A stretch of 64,000 nucleotides of DNA from Bombella favorum (GCF_014048475.1 NZ_NWUS01000001.1:186001-250000); one strand, 5' to 3'. Counted from the stretch's first letter, positions 44,325 to 53,249 are shown. Notes: generated from the letters alone by a model not told the origin. Numbers and translations: made by a program.

Positions 44325-44697
44325 CGATACTGACTTTCTGGTTACGGAGAAGGTGAGGTATGCAAGCAGCAACGGCAATAGCCAGCAGGGTGGGGCCGAA
44401 GAGGCGAGGTAGCCACCCCCAGAAGTGGAAGCCAACCTCATAGATGGTCCAAGGTATGGTCAGGACCCAAGCGAGCAAATAGCCCCACGCTCCCGCAATG
44501 TTCTGACGGAAGAGGTAAACACCGGAAATGCAGAGGAGGATCCCGCATGGGGTGTAATACCAGGACCCACCCAAAAGAATGAGCCATGACCCAAAAATGA
44601 CGAAATAAAGACCGAAGAGCAGAATCAACAGGGCAAGTATCCAGACGAGCACATCGGCGACCCCTGGTTTCTTCTTCGGATAAGAGAAAAAAGACAC
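44317..44697 (-). CDS. sldB: Polyol dehydrogenase membrane subunit SldB, copy 1
   Basis: A 126-residue membrane anchor and ubiquinone-site subunit with about four hydrophobic helices. Its sequence (LLILLFGLYFVIFGSWLILL, PRLFGPTLLAIAVAACIPHL) resembles the N-terminal membrane domain of membrane-bound glucose dehydrogenase, as known for SldB. Translation starts at GTG with GGAG eight bases upstream. Copy 2 shares nearly the same core, but the first 20 residues differ sharply (SFFSYPKKKPGVADVLVW here). Confidence 0.88.
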   Translation of the reverse strand: MSFFSYPKKKPGVADVLVWILALLILLFGLYFVIFGSWLILLGGSWYYTPCGILLCISGVYLFRQNIAGAWGYLLAWVLTIPWTIYEVGFHFWGWLPRLFGPTLLAIAVAACIPHLLRNQKVSIDA

Positions 44698-44754
44698 AGT
44701 TCTGTCTCCAGTAAAATAAAGAACATACTGTGACTATGAGGGCAGAATATCAGA

Positions 44755-44810
44755 ATAGAAAAATAGATAAATAAGATAGTTTTATATATTTTATAGGTAA
44801 ATTAGATTAA
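44755..44810 (-). promoter_or_regulatory. Conserved upstream elements of sldBA copy 1
   Basis: Blocks ATAGAAAAATAGATAAAT (44755-44772) and ATAGGTAAATTAGATTAA (44793-44810) recur almost exactly before copy 2. Block A lies 58 bases before the GTG in both copies. They probably contain promoter or operator sequence; no factor is identified. Confidence 0.5.
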
Positions 44811-44816
44811 TTTTTG

Positions 44817-44854
44817 AAAAGTACTGGCCACATGAACAGGTCATGTGGCCAGTA
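44817..44854 (-). terminator. Rho-independent terminator of sldBA copy 2
   Basis: A perfect 14-bp stem (44822-44835 with 44841-44854), a 5-base loop and a TTTT tail on the minus strand. It is 10 bp after the sldA copy 2 stop and separates the two operons. Confidence 0.88.
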
Positions 44855-44863
44855 AATAGTGTA

Positions 44864-47074
44864 TTACTTTTTATCAGCTTCCGGTAGCGCATAGACGACC
44901 AGAGCATCAGAAACAGGGCTACGCATAAAGTGATGCCCCCCTGCCATAATGGCAACATATTGCCGACCATTTACGGCATAAGTCATGGCATTGGCCTGTC
45001 CCCCGCCGGGCAGGACGTCAGTCCAGAGTGTCTTGCCTGTCTTGAGGTCAATGGCATGTATCTGGTTATCAGTCGAAGCACCGATGAATGCTACGCCGCC
45101 TGCTGTCATAACGGACCCACCGTTGTTTGGTGTGCCGATTGTCAGCGGCAGGCCTGTCGGTATACCCCAGGGGCCATTGGCACGAGCTGAACCAAGTGGC
45201 TTCTGCCAGAGGACCTTATGTGCTTTCAGGTCAATGGCTGTAATCACTCCATATGGTGGCTCATTGCACATCATCTGGGTAAAGCTGTTCCAGTAAGGGG
45301 TAACAACAATACCATATGGTGTTTGCGCCTGTGCCCCGTTGCCTTCAGCCCCACCGGCACCAGGATTATACTGCGGTGAGTCGATGGGAATCAGCCCCAT
45401 CTTGTCGGCTTTCTTGCGGCTCACCAGCTGATCATACATAGGCAGGCTGCTCCAGTTGGCGAGCATGATGCCTGTCTGCGGGTTGTAGGAAATGCTACCC
45501 CAGTCGCTGCCACCATTGTAGCCGGGATATTCAAGCCACGGCTGCTTGATAGTAGGTGGTGTGAACTCACCAACATAATGGGCACGCCGGAACTTGATGC
45601 GGCAAGCTAGTTGATCCAGAGGGGAGATGCCCCATGTGGCTGCTTCTGTCAGTGGCGGGAAGCCAAGGCGAGGCACGCCGATAGACCAAGGCTGCGTTGG
45701 AGCCCGTGGATCATCTTTAACAAAGCCAGGGTTAGGAGCAGGTTTTTCCACGACGGGGAAATCTGGCAAGGGCTTCCCTGTCCGGCGGTCGAGGATGAAG
45801 GTCTGTCCCCGTTTTGTAGGCATGATGAGGGCAGGAATGACGCTACCATCATCAGCGTGATAGTCGAACAGCGTGGCCTGAGAGCCGATGTCATAATCCC
45901 AGACATCCTTATGGACGGTCTGGAAGACCCAGCGTGGTTCACCAGTGCGGACATCCAGCGCAACTACAGAGGACGAAACCTTGTTCTCTGCATCGCTGCG
46001 CATAGCACTGTAATAGTCAGCAGCAGAGTTACCTGTGGGAACATAAACCAAGCCCAGAGCATTATCGCCGGTCATGGCGGCCCAAGAGTTGGGCGTACCA
46101 CGGCTGTAATAATGGTCTTTGTCCGGCTGGTGATGATCGTTTGGATTATTGACATCCCATGCCCAGAGGAACTTGCCGCTTTCGGCATCATACCCCCGGA
46201 TGACACCGGACGGTGCCCAGCGGCGTTGGCCGTCCAGCACTTCATGATTGACGACAATCACACCATTGATGATGGGAGGTGCCGTTGTCATAGCCACAAA
46301 GCCGGGGACGGACCAGCCCATGCCTTGCATGAGATTGACCTGCCCACCATGACCAAAGCTCTCGCAGAGTTTGCCGTCATCAGCATCAACAGCAATCAGT
46401 CGATTATCTAATGTCGATTCGATGATGCGGTTATGGCAGGGTTGCCCCTCCGCAGCGGTGGAAGAGGTGTAGTAGGTGACAGCCTTACACGCTGCGGTGT
46501 AGGGGATGGCATCATAGCTTTCATGGGCATGGAAGTGCCATTTTTCCTGCCCTGTAGCTGCATCGACACGCATCATGTCGTTTGTGGCGGAGCAGAGATA
46601 CAAGGAATCCCCAACCTTGATCGGCGTAGTTTCTGCCGCCCATTTATTGGGTTTGTCTTTAGGGGGAAGGCTGCCGGTATGATAAACAAAGGCCCGCTGC
46701 AATTTCCCGACATTTTCCGGTGTGATTTGTGTCAGGGGGGAGAAGCGTGTGGCCTGATCGTCACGCCCGTAAGCGGGCCAGTCCTCCGGCTTGGGATTGG
46801 CACTTTGCTGCGGAACAGCCTGCGGTAGCTGATCAATTGGTAGTTCATCAATGTCCGGCAGATTGGCCGGATTTACGCTGGGAGGTTGCGGCGTTCCAGG
46901 AGCTGGATCATGGAAAATGCTGGATGTCGCCTGCTCCGCTACCGGGGTGTCATTATCTGGGCCGGGTGTTTCAACGGAGGGCGGGATCTGTGCTCGAGCC
47001 GTCTGGAAGGGAAGTGAGGCCCCCAGAACGGTACCCGTCAGAAGAACCCCGAGGAGATAAGCCTGATTACGCAT
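44864..47074 (-). CDS. sldA: PQQ-dependent polyol dehydrogenase large subunit, copy 2
   Basis: A 736-residue paralogue of copy 1, similarly secreted (MRNQAYLLGVLLTGTVLGAS) and with the same propeller blades and PQQ-family motifs. The N-terminal linker (TPVAEQATSSIF) and several loops are different from copy 1, for instance TTAPPIINGV, ERYP-free segments near residue 430 and the variable region NPGAGGAEGNG near residue 570. Its GTG-started partner gene overlaps by 8 bp. The two copies may differ in substrate or in regulation. In Gluconobacter oxydans relatives of these genes also exist as more than one set (family knowledge). Confidence 0.88.
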   Translation of the reverse strand: MRNQAYLLGVLLTGTVLGASLPFQTARAQIPPSVETPGPDNDTPVAEQATSSIFHDPAPGTPQPPSVNPANLPDIDELPIDQLPQAVPQQSANPKPEDWPAYGRDDQATRFSPLTQITPENVGKLQRAFVYHTGSLPPKDKPNKWAAETTPIKVGDSLYLCSATNDMMRVDAATGQEKWHFHAHESYDAIPYTAACKAVTYYTSSTAAEGQPCHNRIIESTLDNRLIAVDADDGKLCESFGHGGQVNLMQGMGWSVPGFVAMTTAPPIINGVIVVNHEVLDGQRRWAPSGVIRGYDAESGKFLWAWDVNNPNDHHQPDKDHYYSRGTPNSWAAMTGDNALGLVYVPTGNSAADYYSAMRSDAENKVSSSVVALDVRTGEPRWVFQTVHKDVWDYDIGSQATLFDYHADDGSVIPALIMPTKRGQTFILDRRTGKPLPDFPVVEKPAPNPGFVKDDPRAPTQPWSIGVPRLGFPPLTEAATWGISPLDQLACRIKFRRAHYVGEFTPPTIKQPWLEYPGYNGGSDWGSISYNPQTGIMLANWSSLPMYDQLVSRKKADKMGLIPIDSPQYNPGAGGAEGNGAQAQTPYGIVVTPYWNSFTQMMCNEPPYGVITAIDLKAHKVLWQKPLGSARANGPWGIPTGLPLTIGTPNNGGSVMTAGGVAFIGASTDNQIHAIDLKTGKTLWTDVLPGGGQANAMTYAVNGRQYVAIMAGGHHFMRSPVSDALVVYALPEADKK

Positions 47075-47444
47075 TGTGGTGTTCCTTCTGGTTACGAAGA
47101 AGGTGAGGTATGCAGGCAGCAACGGCAATAGCCAGCAAGGTGGGGCCGAAGAGGCGAGGCAACCATCCCCAGAAGTGGAAGCCAACTTCATAGATGGTCC
47201 AAGGTATGGTCAGGGCCCAAGCGAGCAAATAGCTCCAGGCTCCCACGGGGTTTTGGCGAAAGAGATAGACACCGGAAATGCAGAGAAGGATCCCGCATAG
47301 GGTGTAATACCAAGACCCACCCAAAAGAATGAGCCATGACCCAAAAATGACGAAATAAAGACCAAAGAGCAGGATTAGTAGAGCCAGAGCGTAGGTAATT
47401 AGGCTCGCAATTCCTAGCTTTGGTCTGGAAGATGATGGTGACAC
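47067..47444 (-). CDS. sldB: Polyol dehydrogenase membrane subunit SldB, copy 2
   Basis: A 125-residue membrane protein, parallel to copy 1, with about four hydrophobic helices. After the divergent N-terminus (SPSSSRPKLGIASLITYA) it is nearly the same as copy 1 from LALLILLFGLYFV onward. The start is GTG with GGAG eight bases upstream, in the same distance as copy 1. It forms an 8-bp coupled overlap with the sldA copy 2 start. Confidence 0.88.
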   Translation of the reverse strand: MSPSSSRPKLGIASLITYALALLILLFGLYFVIFGSWLILLGGSWYYTLCGILLCISGVYLFRQNPVGAWSYLLAWALTIPWTIYEVGFHFWGWLPRLFGPTLLAIAVAACIPHLLRNQKEHHNA

Positions 47445-47501
47445 GGCACTATCTCCAGTTTAGCAGAAACCATGTCGTAACTATGGAGGCATTTTTGGGA
47501 G

Positions 47502-47559
47502 ATAGAAAAATAGATAAATGAATTAAGCCTATGAGGTTTCCATAGGTAAAATAGATTAA
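47502..47559 (-). promoter_or_regulatory. Conserved upstream elements of sldBA copy 2
   Basis: ATAGAAAAATAGATAAAT (47502-47519) and ATAGGTAAAATAGATTAA (47542-47559) match the blocks before copy 1; the second block ends 2 bp before the chorismate mutase stop codon. Their spacing is 40 bases here and 38 in copy 1. Confidence 0.5.
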
Positions 47560-47560
47560 C

Positions 47561-47908
47561 TTATTCCCCTACTATCTTGGAAGAAGAGGATTTGTGACGA
47601 GTTTTTGAGGCAATGACCTTATGGTTGGCAATGACTTCTCCGACAAGAAAGGTGAAAAACTTTTTCGTGAAGTCTTCATCAAGTCCCGCATCATTGGCCA
47701 GAGTACGTAAGCGGGTGAGCTGCTCTTTCTCACGGGCTGGGTCGCAGGCAGGGAGGTGGAAAGATGCTTTTAGTGCTCCTACATCAGCTGTGCAGCGGAA
47801 CCGTTCTGCCAGCATATAGATAAGGGCTGCATCAATATTATCGATGCGCTGGCGGAGGGCCGCCAGCTGCTGTGTTGGATCAAGAAGTGTGTCATGCTCA
47901 GAAGTCAT
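47561..47908 (-). CDS. Chorismate mutase, AroQ type
   Basis: This converts chorismate to prephenate for Phe/Tyr synthesis. The 115-residue all-helical protein has LAALRQRIDNIDAALIYMLAERFR near 15-38 (with the Arg and Lys-rich active-site helix after it, DVGALKASFHLP), and a C-terminal helix FFTFLVGEVIANHKVIASK. Such a stand-alone small mutase is typical of the AroQ-alpha group. ATG 47908 overlaps the phosphatase stop by 11 bp. It is downstream in the transcript of the metallophosphatase gene and runs toward the sldB copy 2 upstream region. Confidence 0.82.
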   Translation of the reverse strand: MTSEHDTLLDPTQQLAALRQRIDNIDAALIYMLAERFRCTADVGALKASFHLPACDPAREKEQLTRLRTLANDAGLDEDFTKKFFTFLVGEVIANHKVIASKTRHKSSSSKIVGE

Positions 47909-48635
47909 TGAGATCAATCCATGCAAGATGGCCGCCTTTACCAGCGCCAAGATCCATAAAGATGGCTTTTCCCCCTAGTCGACCGGTGCGATGCAGAGGG
48001 CGGCCATCAAGAGACCGCCTATCGTGGCCGACATAGACGGTTGTGCTTTCGGGAATACGGTTAATCCAGCTCAGTCGTCTTTCTGGGTAGCCGTCCGGCT
48101 GAAGGCGGCTGGTCGTCTCCCCGAAGAGTGCTCGGGAGAGGGGGGCAGACATGTCGGCAAGCCCTGTCTGTGGTGGTGGGCCGGAGAGCATGGCCGTATG
48201 GAACCCACCGTGAACAAAGAGCATATTACCCAGCCTTTGCCATGCCGGTGCCCGAGCAATAGCTTGGTAGGAGCGATTGGCAAGGTCCTCGGCAGTAGAG
48301 GTCTGAATCTGCTTTAGGGTGGTTTCCAGCGGGAGATCCCGCCGTAGCCGTCGCCCTTCTAGTGCACGACCCAGTTTGCGGTCGTGATTGCCTAGAACGA
48401 ACATGCCTCTGCGGGTCTCCAGCAGGTCTAACATGGTCTCCAGCACGCCAGCACTGTCTGGTCCGTGATCGACCAGATCACCAAGTTGGATGATGAAGCG
48501 TTTTGTGGCTATGGCATGGCGGAAAGCATTGAGATCACCGTGCACGTCTCCCACAACGCGAAGACCATGCTCACGAATGCGGGATAAGACCGATTCGTCA
48601 AGCAGTGGTTCTGAAAAGATAGGTCGATCGTTCAC
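47898..48635 (-). CDS. Metallophosphoesterase (Ser/Thr phosphatase-like or ApaH-like)
   Basis: A 245-residue phosphoesterase. The dinuclear metal motifs are present in order: GDVHGDLNAF at 29-38, GDLVDHGPDS at 52-61, GNHD at 82-85, and a later FVHGGFH and VGHDRRSLDG. The fold fits the PPP-family protein phosphatases or diadenosine tetraphosphatases; substrate unknown. The start is GTG with a weak ribosome site. It overlaps the chorismate mutase start by 11 bp. Confidence 0.85.
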   Translation of the reverse strand: MNDRPIFSEPLLDESVLSRIREHGLRVVGDVHGDLNAFRHAIATKRFIIQLGDLVDHGPDSAGVLETMLDLLETRRGMFVLGNHDRKLGRALEGRRLRRDLPLETTLKQIQTSTAEDLANRSYQAIARAPAWQRLGNMLFVHGGFHTAMLSGPPPQTGLADMSAPLSRALFGETTSRLQPDGYPERRLSWINRIPESTTVYVGHDRRSLDGRPLHRTGRLGGKAIFMDLGAGKGGHLAWIDLNDF

Positions 48636-48701
48636 GGTTTTGGAAACTCAGCCTCCAGTTGCCTTAAAGGGCACTAATTGTCTGATGATAATGACAGAAG
48701 G

Positions 48702-51700
48702 TCAACCACTTACCATACGGATGCTTTCATCCAGATTGACGGAGAGTAGGCGGCTCACGCCTCGTTCCTGCATAGTGATCCCATAGAGGCGATCCATATG
48801 GGCCATGGTCAATTGGTGATGGGTGATGACCAGAAAGCGTGTGCCTGTTTCTTGGGTGATATCTCTGATTAGTGTGCAGAAGCGTTCTACGTTTGCATCA
48901 TCAAGAGGTGCATCTACCTCATCCAGCACGCAGATAGGAGCAGGCGTACATTGGAATGCTGCAAAAATAAGGGAAAGGGCCGTAAGGGCCTGCTCTCCGC
49001 CGGAGAGAAGAGACAGGGTAGATAGTTTTTTACCGGGGGGCTGGGCGAATATTTCCAGTCCGGCTTCCAGAGGGTCGTCACTGCCGACCATCTGAAGGTG
49101 CGCCTTGCCGCCACCGAACATACGGGTGAAGAGCTTCTGAAAATGTTCGTTAACATCTGCAAAAACGGCCATGAGACGCTGCCGTCCTTCACGGTTGATC
49201 GCCCCGACCCCGCCCCGTAGGCGTGCGATGGCACTGGCAAGGTCCTGATGTTCCTTAGCGATTCGTTCGGACTCCTTCTGGGCCGTCTGAAATTCTTCTT
49301 CGGCACAGAGGTTGACTGGCCCCAGGTCATCACGGTGCTTTGTGGCACGCTTTAGGGCCTGTCGTAGAGTCTGTTCGGCCTCGGCTGAGATATTTTCTGG
49401 CACTTCGGGATTTTCTGGTAGCGGCGCATCGTGGCGGAGAAGAGCCAGTGCTTCCTCGGCTTGCTCAACCCGTTCCCCAAGGCGGATGGTATCCTCACGG
49501 TAGCGGCTGCCTCCCTCCTTGTGGTGGTCCAGAAGGGCCTGTTGCTCCTGCAGGGTAGCCGCAGTCTGGGTGAGACGGGTAGTGAGTGCTTGTTCTGCTT
49601 CTTCCAGCGTTTTGAGCGTTTCCATATCCTGCTGGAGCTGCTCTTGATGGTGGGTGAGGCTGCTATCTTCTGCTTTGTCTGGTGTTGCGGCCATCAGGGC
49701 AGAATGACGATCCTTCAGATCCGCAATGCGGGCCTGTAGCTGGGTATGGTGTTCAGCCTGTTTTTGGCTATCAGCCTGAAGATGGTCATGTCGCTCCTTT
49801 AGCAGGGATAGTTCCTGCATCAGAGCGTTATGGTCTGTCTGATAGCGCTGGAGGTTGGCCTTCGTTTTGGCTAGTTCGTCCCCCATCTGATCCAGTTGTG
49901 CTTTCAGGGAGGCTATATCTGGGAGCTTACTCTGATTTTTCTGGCAGTTTTCCTCATCGCTCAGACGTTTCTCCAAAGCCGCCTGCAAGGTTTTGCGCTG
50001 TTGGGCAAGACTTTCCTGCTTGGCCTGAAGACCGGCGAGCCGGCGGCTCTGCTCTTGCAGGGCCTGCTCTTGTAGCGTGGCGTCTCTGCGGGCTATGTCG
50101 GCTTTCTGGCTAGCGTCTGTGGCTGCTTGCTTGGATTGCTGGAGGGCACTCTGTGCTTTTTCCATATCCAGCTGCAGGGCAGAAAGGTTGATCTGCGCCC
50201 GTGCATCTAGGATGCCTTGTTTCTGTTCAGTTAGTTCTTTGATGTCCTGTTCAAGGCGGGTAATGGTGTGTGTTAACTCCTCCAGCCGTTCCTTGAGGGC
50301 ATTGTCTCTGAACAGGGCTTGCTGTTGTTCAGATTCAGCTTTCTGCTGTTGGGTGCGGGCCAGCTCACAGGCAGTTCGGGCTGCCTGTTCTTCTGTTCGA
50401 ATTGCCTGGAGAGCGGCGGCGGCATCGGACACAGGTCTATCCGATAGGGAGAGGGCTGCTAGGTCTGTCTGGGCAGCATCAAGCTGCTTTTTTATACGCT
50501 CCTGCTGCGCTGCATGGTTGGAAACCTCTTTCTGGAGAAGGGCGATCTGTTCCTGCTGGAAGGCATGGCGTTGGGTTAGACCATCCAGAAAGTTTGTCTG
50601 TTGTGCCTGTTCGTCACGTTCCTTCTGACAGGATTGACGCTGTTCCGTTAGTGTCTGTTCCAGCGCTTCACGTTGCTGGTGTAGAGCATGAGTGACGTCC
50701 TTTTGGGCATCATAGCTCTGGGTGAGTGTCTTGATGACTGTTTCGGTCTTTTTAAGACGCTGCGCCTGCTGGAGACGAACCATTTCAGCCGTGGGCGTGT
50801 TGGGCTGGCGAATGAAGCCATCCCAACGCCACAGAGCACCGTCGTTAGTCACCAGTGCTTGCCCGGGGTGGAGATGAACCTGAAGCGCGGGGCCATCTTC
50901 AGCTTTTTCTAGAAGGAAAATGGCACGAAAGGCCCGTTCTAGGGGGGCAGGTGTTGTTATCAGCGAGGCGAGGCTGGGTAGGGTTGCCAGTTGTTTATTT
51001 GCTAAGGCCTGTTCCGTAAGGGAGGGGAGGGAACGCCATTGCCGTGGTGTATCGGCAAGCATGTCGCCTTTAGGTGGGAGAGATGCCTCCAGCCCGTCCG
51101 TTATAGCACTGGCGACTGCCTTGGTGAGGGTGTCCGGAATGTCCAGTTGGTCTAGTATGGGATGAGGGATGGTCAGGAGGCTGCTGTGCAGGCTGCGGTG
51201 CAGTCCTTCATATTCTCCCTTATGGCGAAGCAGGTCTGCCTCGATTTTTTGCAGAGCATGACGTGCTTCTTCTTCTTGCTTCAGAAGATGTTCATGCTGC
51301 TCTTCGGCTTGCGCTATGGTTTCGAGGCGTGAAGTGATCTGTTCTTTCAGCGTGTTGAGGTTAGCTTGGGTTATTTCAAGCTTTTTGGAGCTGATGGCTG
51401 TAGCCTGAGTATTTTTAAGACTGGTCTGTGCGGTAGCGTGGCGTTCTTGCTGTTCTTTTAGCTGCTCGGTAAGCCGGGTGATGTCTTGTTGTAAGAACCC
51501 GTGACGTTGCTGGCACTTTTCTAACGCCGCTTGTTCTTTCAGCCAGAGTGTTTCCGCTTTTTCCCGTTTCTGGATTAGGTCTTTTTCAGTGTGAGAAGCC
51601 TGCTCTGCCTTTTCCTCTGCGGCCTGATAGGCAAGTGCAAGCTGTTTCTTGTCTGCTTCATTAAGCAGGTTGTTTCTGACGTCCTGACTTTGTGTCTGAT

Positions 51701-53249
51701 CTGCCTTCAGGCGGTCCTGCTGTTTGGCGATAGCCTGCGTCAGTTCTTGTTCACGCTGTTGCAGTTGCCGAAGTCGTGCTTGTGCTTCTTGTAAATCACG
51801 TTGCGTACGTTCGCTGATGAGCCTCTGTTCTTGAAACTGTGTTTCTGCCTCTTTGGCCGTGTGCTCGCAGGCTGCAGCCTGTTCCAGACTGTTTGCCACC
51901 TGCTGGCGTCGCTGATCGGCGATCGTGTTCTGAGCACAGTCTTGTTCAATAATTTGTAGTTCGGCTGTCAGATGCTCAATGTTTGTGCGGTCATCGGCGA
52001 TCTGCCGAACTAGTTCCTGCTGGCGGCTTAGGAGCCGTTCATGCTGGAGTGTTCCATCCTGATAACGGGTAGAAAGTGCCGCATGTTCAGCCTGTTGGGC
52101 TGCTTCTTGCTGTTTCAGCTCATTAAGCTGTTGTTCCAGTTCCGGTATTTTGGCCGTTGCTGTTTGCCTGTGTAAGGCAAGTTGCTCTAGGGCCTTTTGC
52201 GTCGTGGTCTGCTGTTCTTCCAGCCGGGTTAGTTCAGCCTTCTGGCGGGCGAGATCGTCCTCCAACTGGGTTCGCTGGCGGGTGTGATCTTCCGAAGCTT
52301 TTTGCCTGTGTTGAAGAGCGGATTCCGTGATGCCGACATGGATGCGGACTTGCTCTAGCTTACGGCGGAGGGTTGCTAGCTCATCGCCTTCCTGCTGGTG
52401 CTTTTCTCGTTGGGTGTTGACATGGTTCTGTGCTGTTTGAAAGGCTTTCTCGCTTTTGGTCAGAGCCTCACGGGCTTTTTCCAGCGCAGCACGGCGACTT
52501 TTGACCAGCTCTTCCGCTCTGGCGTGCTGGAGGATGAGCAGGGCCCGTTCATGCTGACGAATGGTTTCGGAAGCGTGCCGGTAGCGTCGGGCCTGTTCAG
52601 ACTGGGTAGAAAGATTGCTGAGCTGCTGGTCGAGCGTCTGACGATGCTCTTCGGCTCGTTCTAGATTGCTTTCAGCTTGCCGGAGTTTCAGTTCAGCATC
52701 CCGACGGCGGACATGCAGGCCAGTAATGCCGGCGGCTTCCTCCAATAGGAGGCGGCGTTCTTCCGGCTTTGCTGCAATGAGCTGGCTGACACGGTTCTGA
52801 CTGATGATAGAGGAACTGCGCGCCCCGGAGGAAAGGTCCGCAAAGATGGTCTGCACATCTTTGGCCCGCATGACACGGTTATTGATGCGGTAGGTACTGC
52901 CGGCACCACGTTCTGCCTGTCGCGAGACTTCTAGCTCTTCAGATTGCTGAAATGGTGGTGGGGCGAGACCGGTGGCAGCCGCCAGATGGAGGGTGACGCG
53001 AGCTAGATTGCGGGCTGGTCGACTCCCTGTCCCGGCGAAAATGAGGTCGTCACTTTCGCCACCACGCAGTGCACGGGCTGAGCTTTCCCCCATCGTCCAA
53101 CGCAGGGCCTCGACAATATTGGACTTGCCGCACCCGTTAGGGCCAACAATACCGGTAAGACCGGGAAGAATGTCCAGATGGACCTCATCAGCGAAGCTTT
53201 TGAAGCCAACAATATCGAGGCGGGTCGTGAGCGCCTTATGCTGTGTCAT
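48702..53249 (-). CDS. smc: Chromosome segregation ATPase SMC
   Basis: SMC organises and segregates the chromosome. The 1515-residue protein has the head Walker A GPNGCGKSN near 33-42, long Gln/Glu/Ala-rich coiled coils, a hinge near residues 690-815 (HPILDQLDIPDTLTKAV through ALVTNDGALWRWDGF), the signature LSGGEQALTALSLIF near 1410-1425, and Walker B ICVLDEVDAPLDDANVERF near 1436-1454. It is longer than the usual 1150-1190 residues, mostly in the coils. It lies after the DsbA-like gene with a 45-bp gap. The start at ATG 53249 matches the family. Confidence 0.95.
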   Translation of the reverse strand: MTQHKALTTRLDIVGFKSFADEVHLDILPGLTGIVGPNGCGKSNIVEALRWTMGESSARALRGGESDDLIFAGTGSRPARNLARVTLHLAAATGLAPPPFQQSEELEVSRQAERGAGSTYRINNRVMRAKDVQTIFADLSSGARSSSIISQNRVSQLIAAKPEERRLLLEEAAGITGLHVRRRDAELKLRQAESNLERAEEHRQTLDQQLSNLSTQSEQARRYRHASETIRQHERALLILQHARAEELVKSRRAALEKAREALTKSEKAFQTAQNHVNTQREKHQQEGDELATLRRKLEQVRIHVGITESALQHRQKASEDHTRQRTQLEDDLARQKAELTRLEEQQTTTQKALEQLALHRQTATAKIPELEQQLNELKQQEAAQQAEHAALSTRYQDGTLQHERLLSRQQELVRQIADDRTNIEHLTAELQIIEQDCAQNTIADQRRQQVANSLEQAAACEHTAKEAETQFQEQRLISERTQRDLQEAQARLRQLQQREQELTQAIAKQQDRLKADQTQSQDVRNNLLNEADKKQLALAYQAAEEKAEQASHTEKDLIQKREKAETLWLKEQAALEKCQQRHGFLQQDITRLTEQLKEQQERHATAQTSLKNTQATAISSKKLEITQANLNTLKEQITSRLETIAQAEEQHEHLLKQEEEARHALQKIEADLLRHKGEYEGLHRSLHSSLLTIPHPILDQLDIPDTLTKAVASAITDGLEASLPPKGDMLADTPRQWRSLPSLTEQALANKQLATLPSLASLITTPAPLERAFRAIFLLEKAEDGPALQVHLHPGQALVTNDGALWRWDGFIRQPNTPTAEMVRLQQAQRLKKTETVIKTLTQSYDAQKDVTHALHQQREALEQTLTEQRQSCQKERDEQAQQTNFLDGLTQRHAFQQEQIALLQKEVSNHAAQQERIKKQLDAAQTDLAALSLSDRPVSDAAAALQAIRTEEQAARTACELARTQQQKAESEQQQALFRDNALKERLEELTHTITRLEQDIKELTEQKQGILDARAQINLSALQLDMEKAQSALQQSKQAATDASQKADIARRDATLQEQALQEQSRRLAGLQAKQESLAQQRKTLQAALEKRLSDEENCQKNQSKLPDIASLKAQLDQMGDELAKTKANLQRYQTDHNALMQELSLLKERHDHLQADSQKQAEHHTQLQARIADLKDRHSALMAATPDKAEDSSLTHHQEQLQQDMETLKTLEEAEQALTTRLTQTAATLQEQQALLDHHKEGGSRYREDTIRLGERVEQAEEALALLRHDAPLPENPEVPENISAEAEQTLRQALKRATKHRDDLGPVNLCAEEEFQTAQKESERIAKEHQDLASAIARLRGGVGAINREGRQRLMAVFADVNEHFQKLFTRMFGGGKAHLQMVGSDDPLEAGLEIFAQPPGKKLSTLSLLSGGEQALTALSLIFAAFQCTPAPICVLDEVDAPLDDANVERFCTLIRDITQETGTRFLVITHHQLTMAHMDRLYGITMQERGVSRLLSVNLDESIRMVSG

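Larger units (their letters stand above)
42129..47444 (-). repeat. Tandem duplication of the sldBA operon
   Basis: Two direct copies (42129-44697 and 44864-47444) in the same direction, each with its own terminator. Similarity is uneven: 43008-43260 and 45743-45995 differ at 10 of 253 bases with no gaps, while flanking parts differ much more. No insertion sequence borders the copies. Confidence 0.9.

Noticed and set aside
44325-44441. Upstream extension of sldA copy 1 (and the similar 47075-47191 in copy 2)
   Set aside because: This part is the sldB gene in another frame; the ATG at 44324 (47074) starts a proper signal peptide.
42129-44697. Reading sldB-sldA as a frameshifted membrane-bound glucose dehydrogenase
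   Set aside because: Both copies have the same split with a separate signal peptide on the large subunit and a GTG-started small subunit, the known SldBA arrangement, so this is not a broken gcd.
45611-46411. A 266-codon plus-strand frame within sldA copy 2
   Set aside because: It mirrors a shorter similar shadow in copy 1 and arises from opposite-strand codon bias; it has no start signal.
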